64,000 nucleotides of DNA from Thermoplasmata archaeon (GCA_036395115.1 DASWDU010000005.1:62001-126000); one strand, 5' to 3'; shown: positions 8,653 to 17,778, counted from the first letter of the stretch. Program-made: numbers and translations. The notes: a model not told the origin generated them from the sequence alone.

Positions 8653-9371
8653 TCGGACACGATCTCGAAGGTCCCGCGCTCGACGAGGAGCGGGTAGTAG
8701 TCCAAGTCGTGCTCGACCCCGCGCATCTTCACGACGCCGATGTACCGTCGCACGGAGGTGCTCATGCCGACGTCGACCTCGCGCATGCGCAGGTGGATGA
8801 TCGTATCCGCGAGGAACTCCTCGACGCCGAAGTGCGCGAAGTTCACGCTGTCCCGGGGCATCTCCGAGACGAGGAACGTCGTCGCGTTCAGATCCCGCAA
8901 CTCCTCGAAGAATTGGAAGATCTCGTTCCGCGGGCTCTCGAACGGGGCGAGGGCGTAAAGCGCATCAAGGCTGTCCAAACAGATGAGGTCGCAGCCCATC
9001 TCCTCTTTGTACCGTGCGAGCTGGCGACGTAGGCCGAGGAGCCACCGCGGCTGCTCCCGGACCTCCTCGATCTCCCGCCGCAGGCCGCGGACGTCGATGA
9101 TGTGCACGCCTTTCGCGTGGCCCGGGTCCATGCCGAGGGACGTCATCTGCGACATCAGCGAGGCGCGGCTCTGCTCCATCGACAGGTAGAGCCCCGAGGC
9201 GCCGTGCTCCTTCGCCTCGTTGAAGAGGATGCGGTACACGAAGGACGACTTGAGGGATCCCGGCGGGCCCGCGACGAGGGCGATGTGCCCGCGCGGGATG
9301 CCGCCGCTGAGACGGTCGTCGAGGCCGACGACGTACGTCGATATCCGATCTGGAGTAGCCTCGGACAGCAC
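8649..9371 (-). CDS. KaiC-like RecA-superfamily ATPase
   Basis: 240 aa from the GTG at 9371. The frame is open further upstream but that part is low-complexity and overlaps the purA region, so it is rejected. The opening STYVVGLDDRLSGGIPRGH is the classic KaiC/RadA-like entry; Walker A GPPGSLKS is at residues 35-42; Walker B is in LICLDSLDAL. A single KaiC domain of this size is common in archaea, where such proteins often act with signal-transduction or motility systems. It is the first gene of a two-gene operon with the DUF835 protein (4-bp ATGA overlap). A conserved phosphorylation site as in cyanobacterial KaiC cannot be claimed. Confidence 0.85.
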   Translation of the reverse strand: MLSEATPDRISTYVVGLDDRLSGGIPRGHIALVAGPPGSLKSSFVYRILFNEAKEHGASGLYLSMEQSRASLMSQMTSLGMDPGHAKGVHIIDVRGLRREIEEVREQPRWLLGLRRQLARYKEEMGCDLICLDSLDALYALAPFESPRNEIFQFFEELRDLNATTFLVSEMPRDSVNFAHFGVEEFLADTIIHLRMREVDVGMSTSVRRYIGVVKMRGVEHDLDYYPLLVERGTFEIVSE

Positions 9372-9512
9372 AGAACCCCCTCCCGACCCGGACGGGCTGT
9401 ACGGACATCGGTGTAGGCGAATAAAACGGTATCGCGCGTGTGCCCGGCGAGCCGATCCTCGGGGACGCCGCGGAACCATTAAGGCGACGTCGTTGTTCCT
9501 TCGGAGAATCCG

Positions 9513-10805
9513 ATGCCCGCCACCGTGGCCGTCGGCACGCAGTTCGGGGACGAGGGCAAGGGCAAGATCATCGACTTCCTCGCGGACCGGGCGGACGTCG
9601 TCGTGCGGTTCCAGGGCGGGGCGAACGCTGGGCACACGGTCCAGGTGGGCGAGGAACTGTACGCCTTCCACCTCCTGCCATCAGGCGTGCTTCGCACGCG
9701 GACGATGAACGTCATCGGGAACGGCGTCGTCGTCGAACCCGCGCAGCTCCTCAAGGAGATCGACGAGACGCGCGAGCGCGGCCATCCCGTGAAGAACCTC
9801 CGCATCAGCGACCGTGCGCACGTCGTCATGCCGTACCACAAGATCCTCGATGCGCTCGAGGAGAAGCTGAAAGGAAACCTCGGGGCGGGCACGACCTTGC
9901 GCGGCATCGGACCCGCCTTCGAAGACAAGGTCGGACGCTTCGGCATCCGGATGGCCGACCTGATCGACCCCGAGACTCTACGGGCGAAACTCCGGACGAT
10001 CGTGCCGATCAAGCAGCGGGTCATCGAGGCGTACGGCGGCGACGACCGCCTCGACCCCGAGTCGATGTTGGCGGAATCCACCGCATACGGGGAGCGGCTC
10101 GCGCCGTTCGTGATCGACACGTCCGCTTGGCTCGATGCGGCCCTGCACCGTGGGAAGCGCATCCTGTTCGAGGGCGCGCAAGGCACGCACCTCTGCATCG
10201 ACCACGGCGTCTACCCGTACGGCACGTCGAGCGACTGCGTGGCGGGCGCCGCCTCGGTCGGCGCGGGCGTTGGGCCGCAATTCCTCACGGACATCCTCGG
10301 GGTCGCCAAGGCCTTCACGTCGAGGGTCGGCACGGGTCCGTTCCCGACGGAACTCGAGGGCCCGGTGGCGGAGCATCTCCGGGAGCGCGGGGGCGGGGAG
10401 TACGGCACGACGACCCGCCGGCCCCGACGGGTCGGATGGGTCGACCTCGTCATGCTCCGGATGTCCGTCCGCGTGAACGGGCTGACGGGCCTCGCCCTGA
10501 CGAAGCTCGACGTCCTCGGAGGGCTCGACCGCGTCCGAGCGTGTATCGGCTACCGCCACGCGGGCGCGACCCTCAAGGAGTTCCCCGCGAGCATGCGCGT
10601 CCTGTCGGAGTGCGGCCCGATCTACCGCGACTTCGAGGGATGGCCCGAGTTCTCCGAGGCCGACTGGATCGGGATCGCGAAGAAGGGCCGGCGCGCGCTC
10701 CCGGAAGCGACGCGCAAGTTCGTCGCGTTCATCGAATCGCATCTGAAGGTCCCCGTCCGGATCGTGTCCGTCGGGCGGTCGCGCGCCGCGACGATCGGTC
10801 GGTGA
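9513..10805 (+). CDS. purA: Adenylosuccinate synthetase
   Basis: GTP-dependent ligation of aspartate to IMP, first step of AMP synthesis. 430 aa, the long (bacterial-length) form rather than the roughly 340-aa form of some archaea. Visible motifs: the N-terminal P-loop-like GTQFGDEGKGK (residues 8-18), QGGANAGHTV, GTTLRGIGPAFEDKVGR for IMP binding, EGAQGTHLCIDHGVYPYGTSS, and TTRRPRRVGWVDL. The ATG at 9513 lies 33 nt after a TATA-like CATTAAGG at 9477-9484. The gene is divergent from the KaiC/DUF835 operon with about 140 bp between starts. Confidence 0.96.
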   Translation: MPATVAVGTQFGDEGKGKIIDFLADRADVVVRFQGGANAGHTVQVGEELYAFHLLPSGVLRTRTMNVIGNGVVVEPAQLLKEIDETRERGHPVKNLRISDRAHVVMPYHKILDALEEKLKGNLGAGTTLRGIGPAFEDKVGRFGIRMADLIDPETLRAKLRTIVPIKQRVIEAYGGDDRLDPESMLAESTAYGERLAPFVIDTSAWLDAALHRGKRILFEGAQGTHLCIDHGVYPYGTSSDCVAGAASVGAGVGPQFLTDILGVAKAFTSRVGTGPFPTELEGPVAEHLRERGGGEYGTTTRRPRRVGWVDLVMLRMSVRVNGLTGLALTKLDVLGGLDRVRACIGYRHAGATLKEFPASMRVLSECGPIYRDFEGWPEFSEADWIGIAKKGRRALPEATRKFVAFIESHLKVPVRIVSVGRSRAATIGR

Positions 10806-10811
10806 CCGACG

Positions 10812-11756
10812 TCACGGGATCGGCTCGGCGATGTCTGCGCCCACGATGCGCGCAAGACGCTCGCGCAACTCGCACGCCTTGCACACGGCGTGGACCGTCG
10901 GCTCACCGCACCGGGCGCACGCGTTGAGCGTCGCCGGCGGGTACTTCCCCTGGAGGAGCGGTCGCATCTCATCGTATCCGCGGAGGATCGCGTGGCGGGT
11001 CCCCGGGCTCTCCTCCTCGAGCCGGTGCACGATCTCCCGGAAGCGGCCGCGTTGCGCGCGCTCCGCGTACGGGCACGTCGCATCGTGGAACTCGATCCCC
11101 CGCAACATCGCGTACAGGTAGACCTCCTTCTCCGGGATCATCCGGAGCGGCTGGATCCGCGGCACGAGTCCCGGCTGGCGGACTTCATGGGGCCCGAGGC
11201 GCGCGAGCCTCTCGACGTCCCCCCGGGCGACGTTCATCAGGATCGACTGCGCGGTGTCGTCGAGGTTCAGGCCCGTCGCGACGTAGTCGGCGTCGAGCCC
11301 GCGGGCCGCGCGGTTCAGGGCATGCCGGCGGAAGGGACCGCAGTAGCTGCACGGGATCGCCCCCGGGTCGAGCGCGACGACGTCGTCCATCTCTCGGCCG
11401 ACCGTGTCGGCATACGCGAGGACGCGGTGCTCGATCCCGAGCTTCGCGCAGAGGCGGCGTGCGTGCTCGATCCCTCCCGGCCGGTAGGAGGCGATCCCCT
11501 CGTCGATCGTGATCCCGATCAGTTCGACGTCGCGACGGTTCGCGAGGAACTTCGCGAGCAGGAACGCGGTCGCGCTCGAGTCCTTCCCGCCGCTCATCCC
11601 GATGGCGACGCGCTCGCCGCCGCGGAACTCGACTTGGGAGCGCACCTCCCGCTTCACGCGCCGTTCGACGAACCCGAGGAAGTGATCGCGACACAGGTGC
11701 TCGCCGCTGTACCGAATCCACTCGACGGAAGGCGCGTCGCAGCGGTCGCACGTCAC
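10812..11756 (-). CDS. tRNA 2-thiolation adenylyltransferase (NcsA/TtuA family)
   Basis: 314-aa PP-loop ATPase of the TtcA/TtuA/Ncs6 group, which activates tRNA uridines for sulfur transfer. It has an N-terminal zinc finger (Cys 3 and 6 plus Cys 22 and His), the PP-loop SGGKDS at residues 55-60, a central CSYCG motif, the FHDATCPYAE region, and a C-terminal zinc finger CARCGEP ... CKAC. The central cysteines plus one further Cys can hold a 4Fe-4S cluster in TtuA-like members, but the sequence alone does not decide between NcsA (wobble U34) and TtuA (U54). It converges with purA with 6 bp between stops. Confidence 0.9.
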   Translation of the reverse strand: MTCDRCDAPSVEWIRYSGEHLCRDHFLGFVERRVKREVRSQVEFRGGERVAIGMSGGKDSSATAFLLAKFLANRRDVELIGITIDEGIASYRPGGIEHARRLCAKLGIEHRVLAYADTVGREMDDVVALDPGAIPCSYCGPFRRHALNRAARGLDADYVATGLNLDDTAQSILMNVARGDVERLARLGPHEVRQPGLVPRIQPLRMIPEKEVYLYAMLRGIEFHDATCPYAERAQRGRFREIVHRLEEESPGTRHAILRGYDEMRPLLQGKYPPATLNACARCGEPTVHAVCKACELRERLARIVGADIAEPIP

Positions 11757-11788
11757 GCGGCGTCGAAAGGGCGGCGGGGCTTAAGCCT

Positions 11789-12976
11789 TCACGGACCGGG
11801 CTGCCTCGGCGGCGCCGGTGGCATCGGAGCCGTCGGCGGGGCCGGCCCGGGGGGCGGGGTCACGGGAACGGCGGGCGGTGCCGTCCCCATGGACGGGAAC
11901 GGGCGGACGATGAGGTCGTAGGCGACCGCCGCGAGGATGACGCCCCAAGGCGCCACGATCGCGCTCGCGAGGGCGGCGGCGACGAGCGAGACGGCCGGGT
12001 TGCGGAGGATGCCCGCAGGGGCGGCGATGGCGGTGGCGACGACGGCCCCAAGGAGAACCACGGCGAGGATCGCGCCGAACAGGGAGAGCCGATGGCCCTT
12101 CGTGATCGCCCAGCTCCGGCCCAACCCTCCGACCGCACCGACGCCTTCCATCATGACCACAGGCGCGTACAGGCTCATGCCCACGGATACGTAGAGCGCG
12201 ATGATGCCGCCGACGACGAGGGCGATGAGAAGGCCGCAGACCAGGGTGAGGGTGGCATTCGTGGGCCCCCCGACCGCGCCGAACGAACCGACGACGAGCC
12301 CGAGGAGGAGAATCAGCGGCACGACGACGAGGGCGAGGACGATCAGCGCCAGGAGGAGGTTGGCGCCGAGGATGCTCAGGAACCGCTGGATGCCTCGACG
12401 GATCGCATCCTCGACGTTCATCGATTCGCCACGGAACCGGCGCACCGCGAATTCGGTCATCCCTCCCAGGACCACGCTGCTCAGGATCGTGGAGGCGACG
12501 ACCCCGGCCACCGCAAGGAGGAGGAGGGAAAGCAAGGTCGTGCCGCTCGGAATCTCGGACGGAGTCCCGGGGACGAATCCGGTGCCGGTCCCGAATCTGT
12601 TGAGCACGGCGAGGGACAACGCGCCGCCGATCACCCCCGAGATCGCCGCGAGCACGAGGTATACGACGAAATACGGGACGAAGTTCTTCGACCAGACCTC
12701 GAAGGTCCCGGAGAGCATGTCGCCCGCCCCGCTGCCGCGCATCGGGGGACCCCACGCATAGGGCGGGTAGCCGCCCGGGTACGCCGGCGGGACGGGCATC
12801 GGATATGCGGGCGGCGGCGAATACGCCGGGGGATACGCAGGCGGATATGCGGGCGGATACGAGGGCGGCAGAGGAGCGGGACCCGTCGGAGACAGCCGCG
12901 TCCCACACGTGAGGCAGAAGTTGTTCGACGGCGCATTGGGGGCCCCGCAGGTCGGACACGCGATCGGCGCGGACAC
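11789..12976 (-). CDS. Zinc-ribbon, Pro/Tyr-rich linker, polytopic membrane protein
   Basis: 395 aa from the GTG at 12976. The N-terminus is a zinc ribbon, CPTCGAPN ... FCLTCG. It is followed by about 50 residues of repeated Pro-Pro-Ala-Tyr units, then a membrane domain with five or six helices (residues about 95-360), and a proline-rich C-terminus. The membrane part resembles the glycerophosphodiester-phosphodiesterase-associated membrane domain found in many prokaryotic proteins of unknown role. The PPAY repeats could be flexible or interaction tails. No catalytic residues are evident. The gene ends 32 bp from the thiolase start and is on the same strand, so it could be upstream in the same transcript. 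Confidence 0.7.
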   Translation of the reverse strand: MSAPIACPTCGAPNAPSNNFCLTCGTRLSPTGPAPLPPSYPPAYPPAYPPAYSPPPAYPMPVPPAYPGGYPPYAWGPPMRGSGAGDMLSGTFEVWSKNFVPYFVVYLVLAAISGVIGGALSLAVLNRFGTGTGFVPGTPSEIPSGTTLLSLLLLAVAGVVASTILSSVVLGGMTEFAVRRFRGESMNVEDAIRRGIQRFLSILGANLLLALIVLALVVVPLILLLGLVVGSFGAVGGPTNATLTLVCGLLIALVVGGIIALYVSVGMSLYAPVVMMEGVGAVGGLGRSWAITKGHRLSLFGAILAVVLLGAVVATAIAAPAGILRNPAVSLVAAALASAIVAPWGVILAAVAYDLIVRPFPSMGTAPPAVPVTPPPGPAPPTAPMPPAPPRQPGP

Positions 12977-13130
12977 CGCGATTCCCCTCTTCGCCCGGCA
13001 TCGGGCCGCGGGGTAGTTGAGCCTTTTGGCGGCGTGTCGTCGGCGTCCTGATTATGCCGCGTGAGAACCGCCGCGGTTCCTTTATTTGCGACGGCCGGGA
13101 TTCGGTCCCTCTTCCCGCGGAGGGAACGCG

Positions 13131-13424
13131 ACGGACATCAACCAGCTCGGGCTCCTGCTCATGGGCGTCGTCCTCGGATGGTTCCTCCTGTTCGCGGTCC
13201 GCCGGTACCGGGTGCAGTGGGGCGCCTTCGCCGCTTTCATCGCGGTCGTTTTCGGCGTCGGCATGCTCTCGTTCCTGTACCTACGCGAGCTGCTCGGGTA
13301 CTACGGAATCGGCATCTTCCTCGGCTTCGTCTCGAACATGGTCGTCCGGGTCGCCGGCACGACGGCGGGCGGGAAGCTCGGCGAAGGCCTCCTCGAAATC
13401 AGCGCGTTCGAGCGGAAGGAGTGA
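13131..13424 (+). CDS. Small membrane protein, two to three TM helices; start uncertain
   Basis: 97 aa if begun at ACG 13131. Hydrophobic helices are LGLLLMGVVLGWFLLFAV, a second around AAFIAVVFGVGMLSFLYL and a third around GIGIFLGFVSNMVV; the C-terminal tail is charged. The only standard start in frame is a TTG at 13086 that sits inside the TATA-like CCTTTATTTG. A GCGGAGGG sequence at 13117-13124 is correctly spaced for ribosome binding to the ACG, which would give MDINQLGLLL. The protein family is not recognised. The trypsin-like protease gene starts 4 bp after its stop, so the two are an operon. Confidence 0.6.
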   Translation, partial: TDINQLGLLLMGVVLGWFLLFAVRRYRVQWGAFAAFIAVVFGVGMLSFLYLRELLGYYGIGIFLGFVSNMVVRVAGTTAGGKLGEGLLEISAFERKE

Positions 13425-13427
13425 GGC

Positions 13428-14426
13428 ATGCCGCAGGACGGCGTGCAGGCGGCGAAATCGATCCATGAGGGGGCCCTCTTCGCCCGGGCGAACGTCGTCG
13501 GTGTGGCGGTCGGGACCAAGGTCATCGGGGGCCAGGAGACGACGGAGCGGTGCGTCGTGGTCTTCGTCGAGCGGAAGCGGCGGGAAGACGAGCTCCGGAG
13601 GCGGGACATCGTCCCACGCGACCTCGGAGGCGTCCGGACGGATGTCGTCGAGACGGGACGGTTCCGGGCGCTGCGGATCCTCGAGCCGGAGGCCGTGGAC
13701 CGCACCCGAGCCGTCCGCCCCGCGCCGGGCGGCGTGAGCATCGGCCACGTCCTCATCACGGCCGGAACGCTCGGGGTCGCGGCCCACCGTCGGGGGCGTC
13801 CGATCATCCTATCGAACAACCACGTCCTGGCGAACGCGAACGACGCGCGTCCGGGCGACCTGATCCTGCAACCCGGCCCCGCGGACGGAGGGCGCACGCA
13901 AGACGCGATCGGACGCCTGACGGACTTCGTGCCCATCCAGTTCAACGAGGGGCGCCTCGGGGCGATCGGTCGGCTCCTCGAACGGGCGCTCCGCCCGGCC
14001 CTGGCCGCCGCCGGACTCGGACTGAAGCGGCTCCCGAGCGGGAGGACGAACCTGATCGACGCCGCCATCGCGGACCCGATCTCGGCGGACCTCCTGGACC
14101 CGGAGATCCTCGGCATCGGCCGCGTCGCCGGGGCGGCTGAGGCGTCGATCGGCATGCGCGTCCGGAAGAGCGGTCGGACGACGTCGACGACGGAGGGCCG
14201 GATCTCGGCGCTCGACGCGGTCGTCGAGGTCGATTACGGCGGGAAGACCGCGGTCTTCCGTCAGCAACTCGTGAGCAATCTCCTGTCGCGAGGCGGGGAC
14301 AGCGGCTCGCTCGTCGTGGACGACCGGAACCGCGGCGTGGGACTGCTCTTCGCGGGCGGCTCGACGACGACGCTGATGAACCCGATCGGCGCGGTCTTGC
14401 AGTTTCTCGAGCTCTCGCTGTCGTAG
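13428..14426 (+). CDS. Trypsin-like serine protease family protein, apparently cytoplasmic
   Basis: 332 aa. It has no signal peptide. The N-terminal region VVGVAVGTKVIGG ... CVVVFVERK and the VRTDVVETG segment are typical of a prokaryotic chymotrypsin-fold family. The catalytic histidine is in ILSNNHVLAN and the serine in RGGDSGSLVV. The aspartate of the triad is not assigned with confidence; Asp in LIDAAIADP is a candidate. Chymotrypsin-fold enzymes cleave peptide bonds, but the target is unknown. It follows the small membrane protein at 13131 by 3 bp, so that protein may be a partner or anchor (inference). Confidence 0.78.
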   Translation: MPQDGVQAAKSIHEGALFARANVVGVAVGTKVIGGQETTERCVVVFVERKRREDELRRRDIVPRDLGGVRTDVVETGRFRALRILEPEAVDRTRAVRPAPGGVSIGHVLITAGTLGVAAHRRGRPIILSNNHVLANANDARPGDLILQPGPADGGRTQDAIGRLTDFVPIQFNEGRLGAIGRLLERALRPALAAAGLGLKRLPSGRTNLIDAAIADPISADLLDPEILGIGRVAGAAEASIGMRVRKSGRTTSTTEGRISALDAVVEVDYGGKTAVFRQQLVSNLLSRGGDSGSLVVDDRNRGVGLLFAGGSTTTLMNPIGAVLQFLELSLS

Positions 14427-14488
14427 GTTCCGCGACCCCCGCCAAAGCCTTATTACGCATGCGCCGGATTCCGCGCGTCGGGGGAGCG

Positions 14489-15454
14489 ATGAAGGAAATC
14501 TGGGTCGAGAGGTATCGACCGAAGACCCTGGGCGAAGTCGTCGGCCAGGACGACATCGTCGAGCGCCTTCAATCGTACGCCAAGGCGGCGAACCTGCCGC
14601 ACCTCCTCTTCGCCGGTCCCGCAGGCACGGGCAAGACGACGTGCGCAATCGCCCTCGCGCGCGACATGTACGGCGAGGACTGGAAACAGAATTACTACGA
14701 GCTAAACAGCAGCGACGAGCGCGGCATCGATGTGGTCCGATCGAAAATCAAGGAGATCGCGCGCATCGCACCGTTCGGCGGCACGGAGTTCAAGATCATC
14801 TTCCTCGACGAGGCGGACAACTTGACCGCGGACGCGCAGGCCGCCCTGCGCCGGACGATGGAGACATACTCGAAGACGTCGCGGTTCATCTTGTCCGCGA
14901 ACTATTCGTCGCGGCTCATCGAGCCGATCCAGTCGCGCACCGCCGTGTTCCGATTCCGGCCGCTTCGGCCGGAGGCGATCCGCGAATACCTCGGCCGCAT
15001 TGCGAAGGCGGAGAAGCTCAAGATCACGGACGATGGGATGGACGCGCTCATCTACATCGCGGAGGGAGACATGCGCCGCGCGGTGAATTCCCTCCAGGTC
15101 GCCGCATCGCTCGGTTCGACGATCGACGCAGACGTGCTGTACAAGGTCGCGAGCACGATCAAGCCGGAAGAAGTCAAGGGACTCATCGAGAAGGCCCTGA
15201 CCGGCGACTTCCTCCGGGCCCGCGAGGTGCTCGACCGCCTGCTGATCGAATACGGCGTCTCGGGAGAGGACATCCTCCGGCAACTCCATCGTTCCGTGTT
15301 CGACATGAACGTCCCGGACGAGTACAAGGTCCGCCTGCTCGATCGGATCGGAGAGACGGACTTCCGCCTCATCGAAGGCAGCAACGAACGCATCCAGCTC
15401 GAGGCGCTCCTCGCCCACTTCGCGCTCATCGGACAGGAACTGAACAAGAAGTGA
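14489..15454 (+). CDS. rfcS: Replication factor C small subunit (clamp loader)
   Basis: 321 aa from ATG 14489 (MKEIWVERYRP); an upstream ATG at 14459 would add ten residues without homology. AAA+ ATPase that loads PCNA. Visible motifs: RFC box II-like EIWVERYRPKTLGEVVGQ, Walker A GPAGTGKTT, Walker B IIFLDEADNL, sensor 1 FILSANYSS, and the arginine-finger region IEPIQSRTAVFRF, where the usual Ser-Arg-Cys is Ser-Arg-Thr. The C-terminal collar domain follows from about residue 225. A TATA-like CCTTATTACG lies at 14447-14456. The large subunit is not in this window. Confidence 0.95.
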   Translation: MKEIWVERYRPKTLGEVVGQDDIVERLQSYAKAANLPHLLFAGPAGTGKTTCAIALARDMYGEDWKQNYYELNSSDERGIDVVRSKIKEIARIAPFGGTEFKIIFLDEADNLTADAQAALRRTMETYSKTSRFILSANYSSRLIEPIQSRTAVFRFRPLRPEAIREYLGRIAKAEKLKITDDGMDALIYIAEGDMRRAVNSLQVAASLGSTIDADVLYKVASTIKPEEVKGLIEKALTGDFLRAREVLDRLLIEYGVSGEDILRQLHRSVFDMNVPDEYKVRLLDRIGETDFRLIEGSNERIQLEALLAHFALIGQELNKK

Positions 15455-16780
15455 TCACGCCGCGAGGACGGGCGTCCAGGCGGCGTACGCGGCCTGGTCT
15501 TTCGGCGAGGCGGCGATCATCTTCGCGAGCGCCATCGCGACCTCCGGCGGCCTCGTCGCGAGGAACTCCGTCGCGCAGACGTCCGCGAAGATCAGGTTAA
15601 TCCCGTCGTTCGTGATCGCAGAGTCGCGCGCGGCGTAATTCGCGAGGACGTCCGTCAGCCGGGAAGCGGAATATCCGTGCGCCACGTACGACCGGGTTCG
15701 CGCCACCGCCTCCATGGGCTTGCGCGCATCGAAATCGCCCGCGAGGTGGCAGAGCGCCTCGCCTTCCCCCGGCGGATCCGATCCCGACGTCGGCGCGATC
15801 GGCGGCTCCGGAGAGCGGACCCGCAAGCCCGCCTGGAAGAGGGCGTAGAGTCGCTCCGAGGTGCGGCTGAACCCGAGGACGAACCGGGCCGCGTGGACGA
15901 ACATCAAGGCTCGCGCCGTTCCGAGGTCGTAGCCGCCCGAAGCGATGACGCGATTCGCCGCTTCGACCACCAAGCCTTCCGCGATCGACGTGGCCGCGTA
16001 CCCGTCGTGAAGGGTCGCGAGCGATGCTTTGACGCAGGTGGTGGGGTCTTGGGCGGACGCGATCGCGCGCACGCGAGCCCGACCGGTCTCATCGAGCGGA
16101 CGGCCGCCGGCCGCAAGCGTCTCAAGATCGACCCAGTCCTTTCCGAGGACGGACATGATCAGATCGTACGACGTACGGTCGCGGGGACCCTTCACGAGGT
16201 ATTGCACGGCCGGCCGCAGGATCGCCCGCGCCTCGTCGAAGCCGAGCGAGCGGGCGAGCTGCCACGCCTTCACCGCGAGGAAGAACTTCCGGCCGGCCTC
16301 GCCCATGTCTTCGACCGCCGCGCGGAACAGCATGTCGCCCGCCATCCTCCGTTCCCACCCTTCGTCGATCATCCCGAGGAAGATCGATTCCGCTTCGACG
16401 GGATCGCCCGCCCGGACCGCGAACAGGAAGGACCGACCGAGGTGCGTGACTTCCCCGGAGACGACGAGGGGCGGCTTCGCCGCCACGGGGGCTTTCTTCT
16501 CCGACGCGATGAAGGCGATCCCCTGAAGCGTCGGAAGCGGGTGGAAGTGCGGTTGCATCCGAGCGAGCAGATTCGCCGCGGCGGCGAGCACGGCGAGGCC
16601 GCGGGGCGCGACGCCGTCGTAGCGCGGGGCCGCTCCGCGGGCTGCGGCGCGGATCACCTCGAGAGGGGGCGTCTTCGCGGCGAGCGCCTTCACCGCCGCG
16701 TCGACGGCCTCCCGCTCCCGGGACGAGCGGACCGCGGATTCGATCTTCTCCAGGAGGGACGAGGCGTCCGCCGCCGCCAT
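15455..16780 (-). CDS. Helical protein with conserved histidines, unknown function
   Basis: 441 aa, predicted mostly alpha-helical and soluble. It carries several His clusters placed like metal ligands: MQPHFHPLPTLQG, THLGRSFLFAV, LHDGYAATS, MFVHAARFV, LCHLAGDF and YVAHGYS. This general arrangement, with an HxH near the front and repeated Ala-rich helices, recalls questin-oxidase-like proteins and helical proteins found with Rieske domains, but I cannot assign it. No signal peptide or membrane segment. Its stop abuts the rfcS stop (convergent). Upstream, the VIT1/CCC1 metal transporter is divergently transcribed, which fits a metal-related role loosely. Confidence 0.6.
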   Translation of the reverse strand: MAAADASSLLEKIESAVRSSREREAVDAAVKALAAKTPPLEVIRAAARGAAPRYDGVAPRGLAVLAAAANLLARMQPHFHPLPTLQGIAFIASEKKAPVAAKPPLVVSGEVTHLGRSFLFAVRAGDPVEAESIFLGMIDEGWERRMAGDMLFRAAVEDMGEAGRKFFLAVKAWQLARSLGFDEARAILRPAVQYLVKGPRDRTSYDLIMSVLGKDWVDLETLAAGGRPLDETGRARVRAIASAQDPTTCVKASLATLHDGYAATSIAEGLVVEAANRVIASGGYDLGTARALMFVHAARFVLGFSRTSERLYALFQAGLRVRSPEPPIAPTSGSDPPGEGEALCHLAGDFDARKPMEAVARTRSYVAHGYSASRLTDVLANYAARDSAITNDGINLIFADVCATEFLATRPPEVAMALAKMIAASPKDQAAYAAWTPVLAA

Positions 16781-16936
16781 CGAGCGCGACGCATCTCGGG
16801 TGGCTTAGAAATACCTTCGCGCGCGCCGCGACGAACCCGCAGGACGTGCGGTCTCTGACGCCAGACGCGCGCCTCCGATCGACCGAGCGCAACGGTCAAA
16901 TCCAACCGGCTCTTAGGGGCCGCGCGGGCGAGGCGC

Positions 16937-17695
16937 TTGGCGACGCGGTTCGCGTTCTGGCGGAAGATCGAGGAGGACGCGCTCGCGGAGAAACACGCCC
17001 AGCCCGGCCTCTTGTCCGACTTCATCCTCGGCAGCCAGGACGGACTCGTGAACGTGCTCGGCGTGATCCTCGGCGTCGCGGTCTCCGCGCGGACCCTCGG
17101 CGTCTCCGACCCGCTGACGATCATCCTCGCCGGCGGACTCGCGGCGACGTTCGCCGAGTCGATCTCGATGGGCGCGGTCGCGTATACGTCGACGCTCGCG
17201 CGGCGGGATCACTACCTCAGCGAGGTCGAGCGGGAGAAGCGGGAGATGGTGGAGCTCCCGGACCTGGAGCGGCAGGAGGTCCGCGAAATCCTGGAGCGTT
17301 GGGACTTCCACGGACCGGAACTCGACGACATGCTCGAGCGGATCGTGTCGAAGCCGAAAGCGTGGCTCGAGCTGATGATGTCCCACGAGCTCAACCTCGC
17401 GCCGGTGGACCCGACGCAGGCCCGGAAGAGCGCGGTCCTCGTCGGGTTCGCCGCGATCGTGGGCTCGCTCATCCCGCTCCTCCCGTTCGTCGTGATCGGG
17501 TCGGACATCCTCCTGGGGATCGCCGTCTCCCTGGTCGTCAGCACCCTCGCGCTGTTCGCGATCGGTTGGTGGAAGGCGCGGACGACGGTCGGACGACCGG
17601 GACGCAGCGGCGCGCAGATGGCGGTCATCGGGATCGCCTCCGCGATCGCGGGCTTCGGGATCGCCTATCTCGTGAGCGGCGGCCGCGGTATCTAG
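16937..17695 (+). CDS. VIT1/CCC1-family iron/manganese transporter
   Basis: 252 aa from TTG 16937. Family members move Fe2+ or Mn2+ out of the cytoplasm. The first helix pair DFILGSQDGLVNVLGVILGVA contains the family-typical Asp and Gly residues; the second region FAESISMGAVAY has the conserved Glu and Met; a soluble Glu-rich linker (about residues 85-150: EVEREKREM, LERQEVREIL, ELDDMLERI) corresponds to the metal-binding domain between TM2 and TM3. Three C-terminal helices complete the five-TM fold. It is followed by tRNA-Gly on the opposite strand. Confidence 0.88.
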   Translation: MATRFAFWRKIEEDALAEKHAQPGLLSDFILGSQDGLVNVLGVILGVAVSARTLGVSDPLTIILAGGLAATFAESISMGAVAYTSTLARRDHYLSEVEREKREMVELPDLERQEVREILERWDFHGPELDDMLERIVSKPKAWLELMMSHELNLAPVDPTQARKSAVLVGFAAIVGSLIPLLPFVVIGSDILLGIAVSLVVSTLALFAIGWWKARTTVGRPGRSGAQMAVIGIASAIAGFGIAYLVSGGRGI

Positions 17696-17704
17696 GGAGG
17701 CGAG

Positions 17705-17778
17705 TGCGGTGCGCGGGATTTGAACCCGCCTTATAGCCTTGGCAAGGCTATGTCCTAACCAGACTAGACTAGCACCGC
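17705..17778 (-). tRNA. tRNA-Gly (anticodon GCC)
   Basis: Read on the minus strand, the acceptor stem GCGGTGC (17778-17772) pairs perfectly with GCACCGC (17712-17706), with discriminator A at 17705. The anticodon arm is TAGCC-TTGCCAA-GGCTA, giving anticodon GCC. The T arm is GCGGG-TTCAAAT-CCCGC. The D arm, with stem GTCT/GGAC, fits a cloverleaf of 74 nt. The 3' CCA is not encoded. No intron is visible. Confidence 0.95.
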
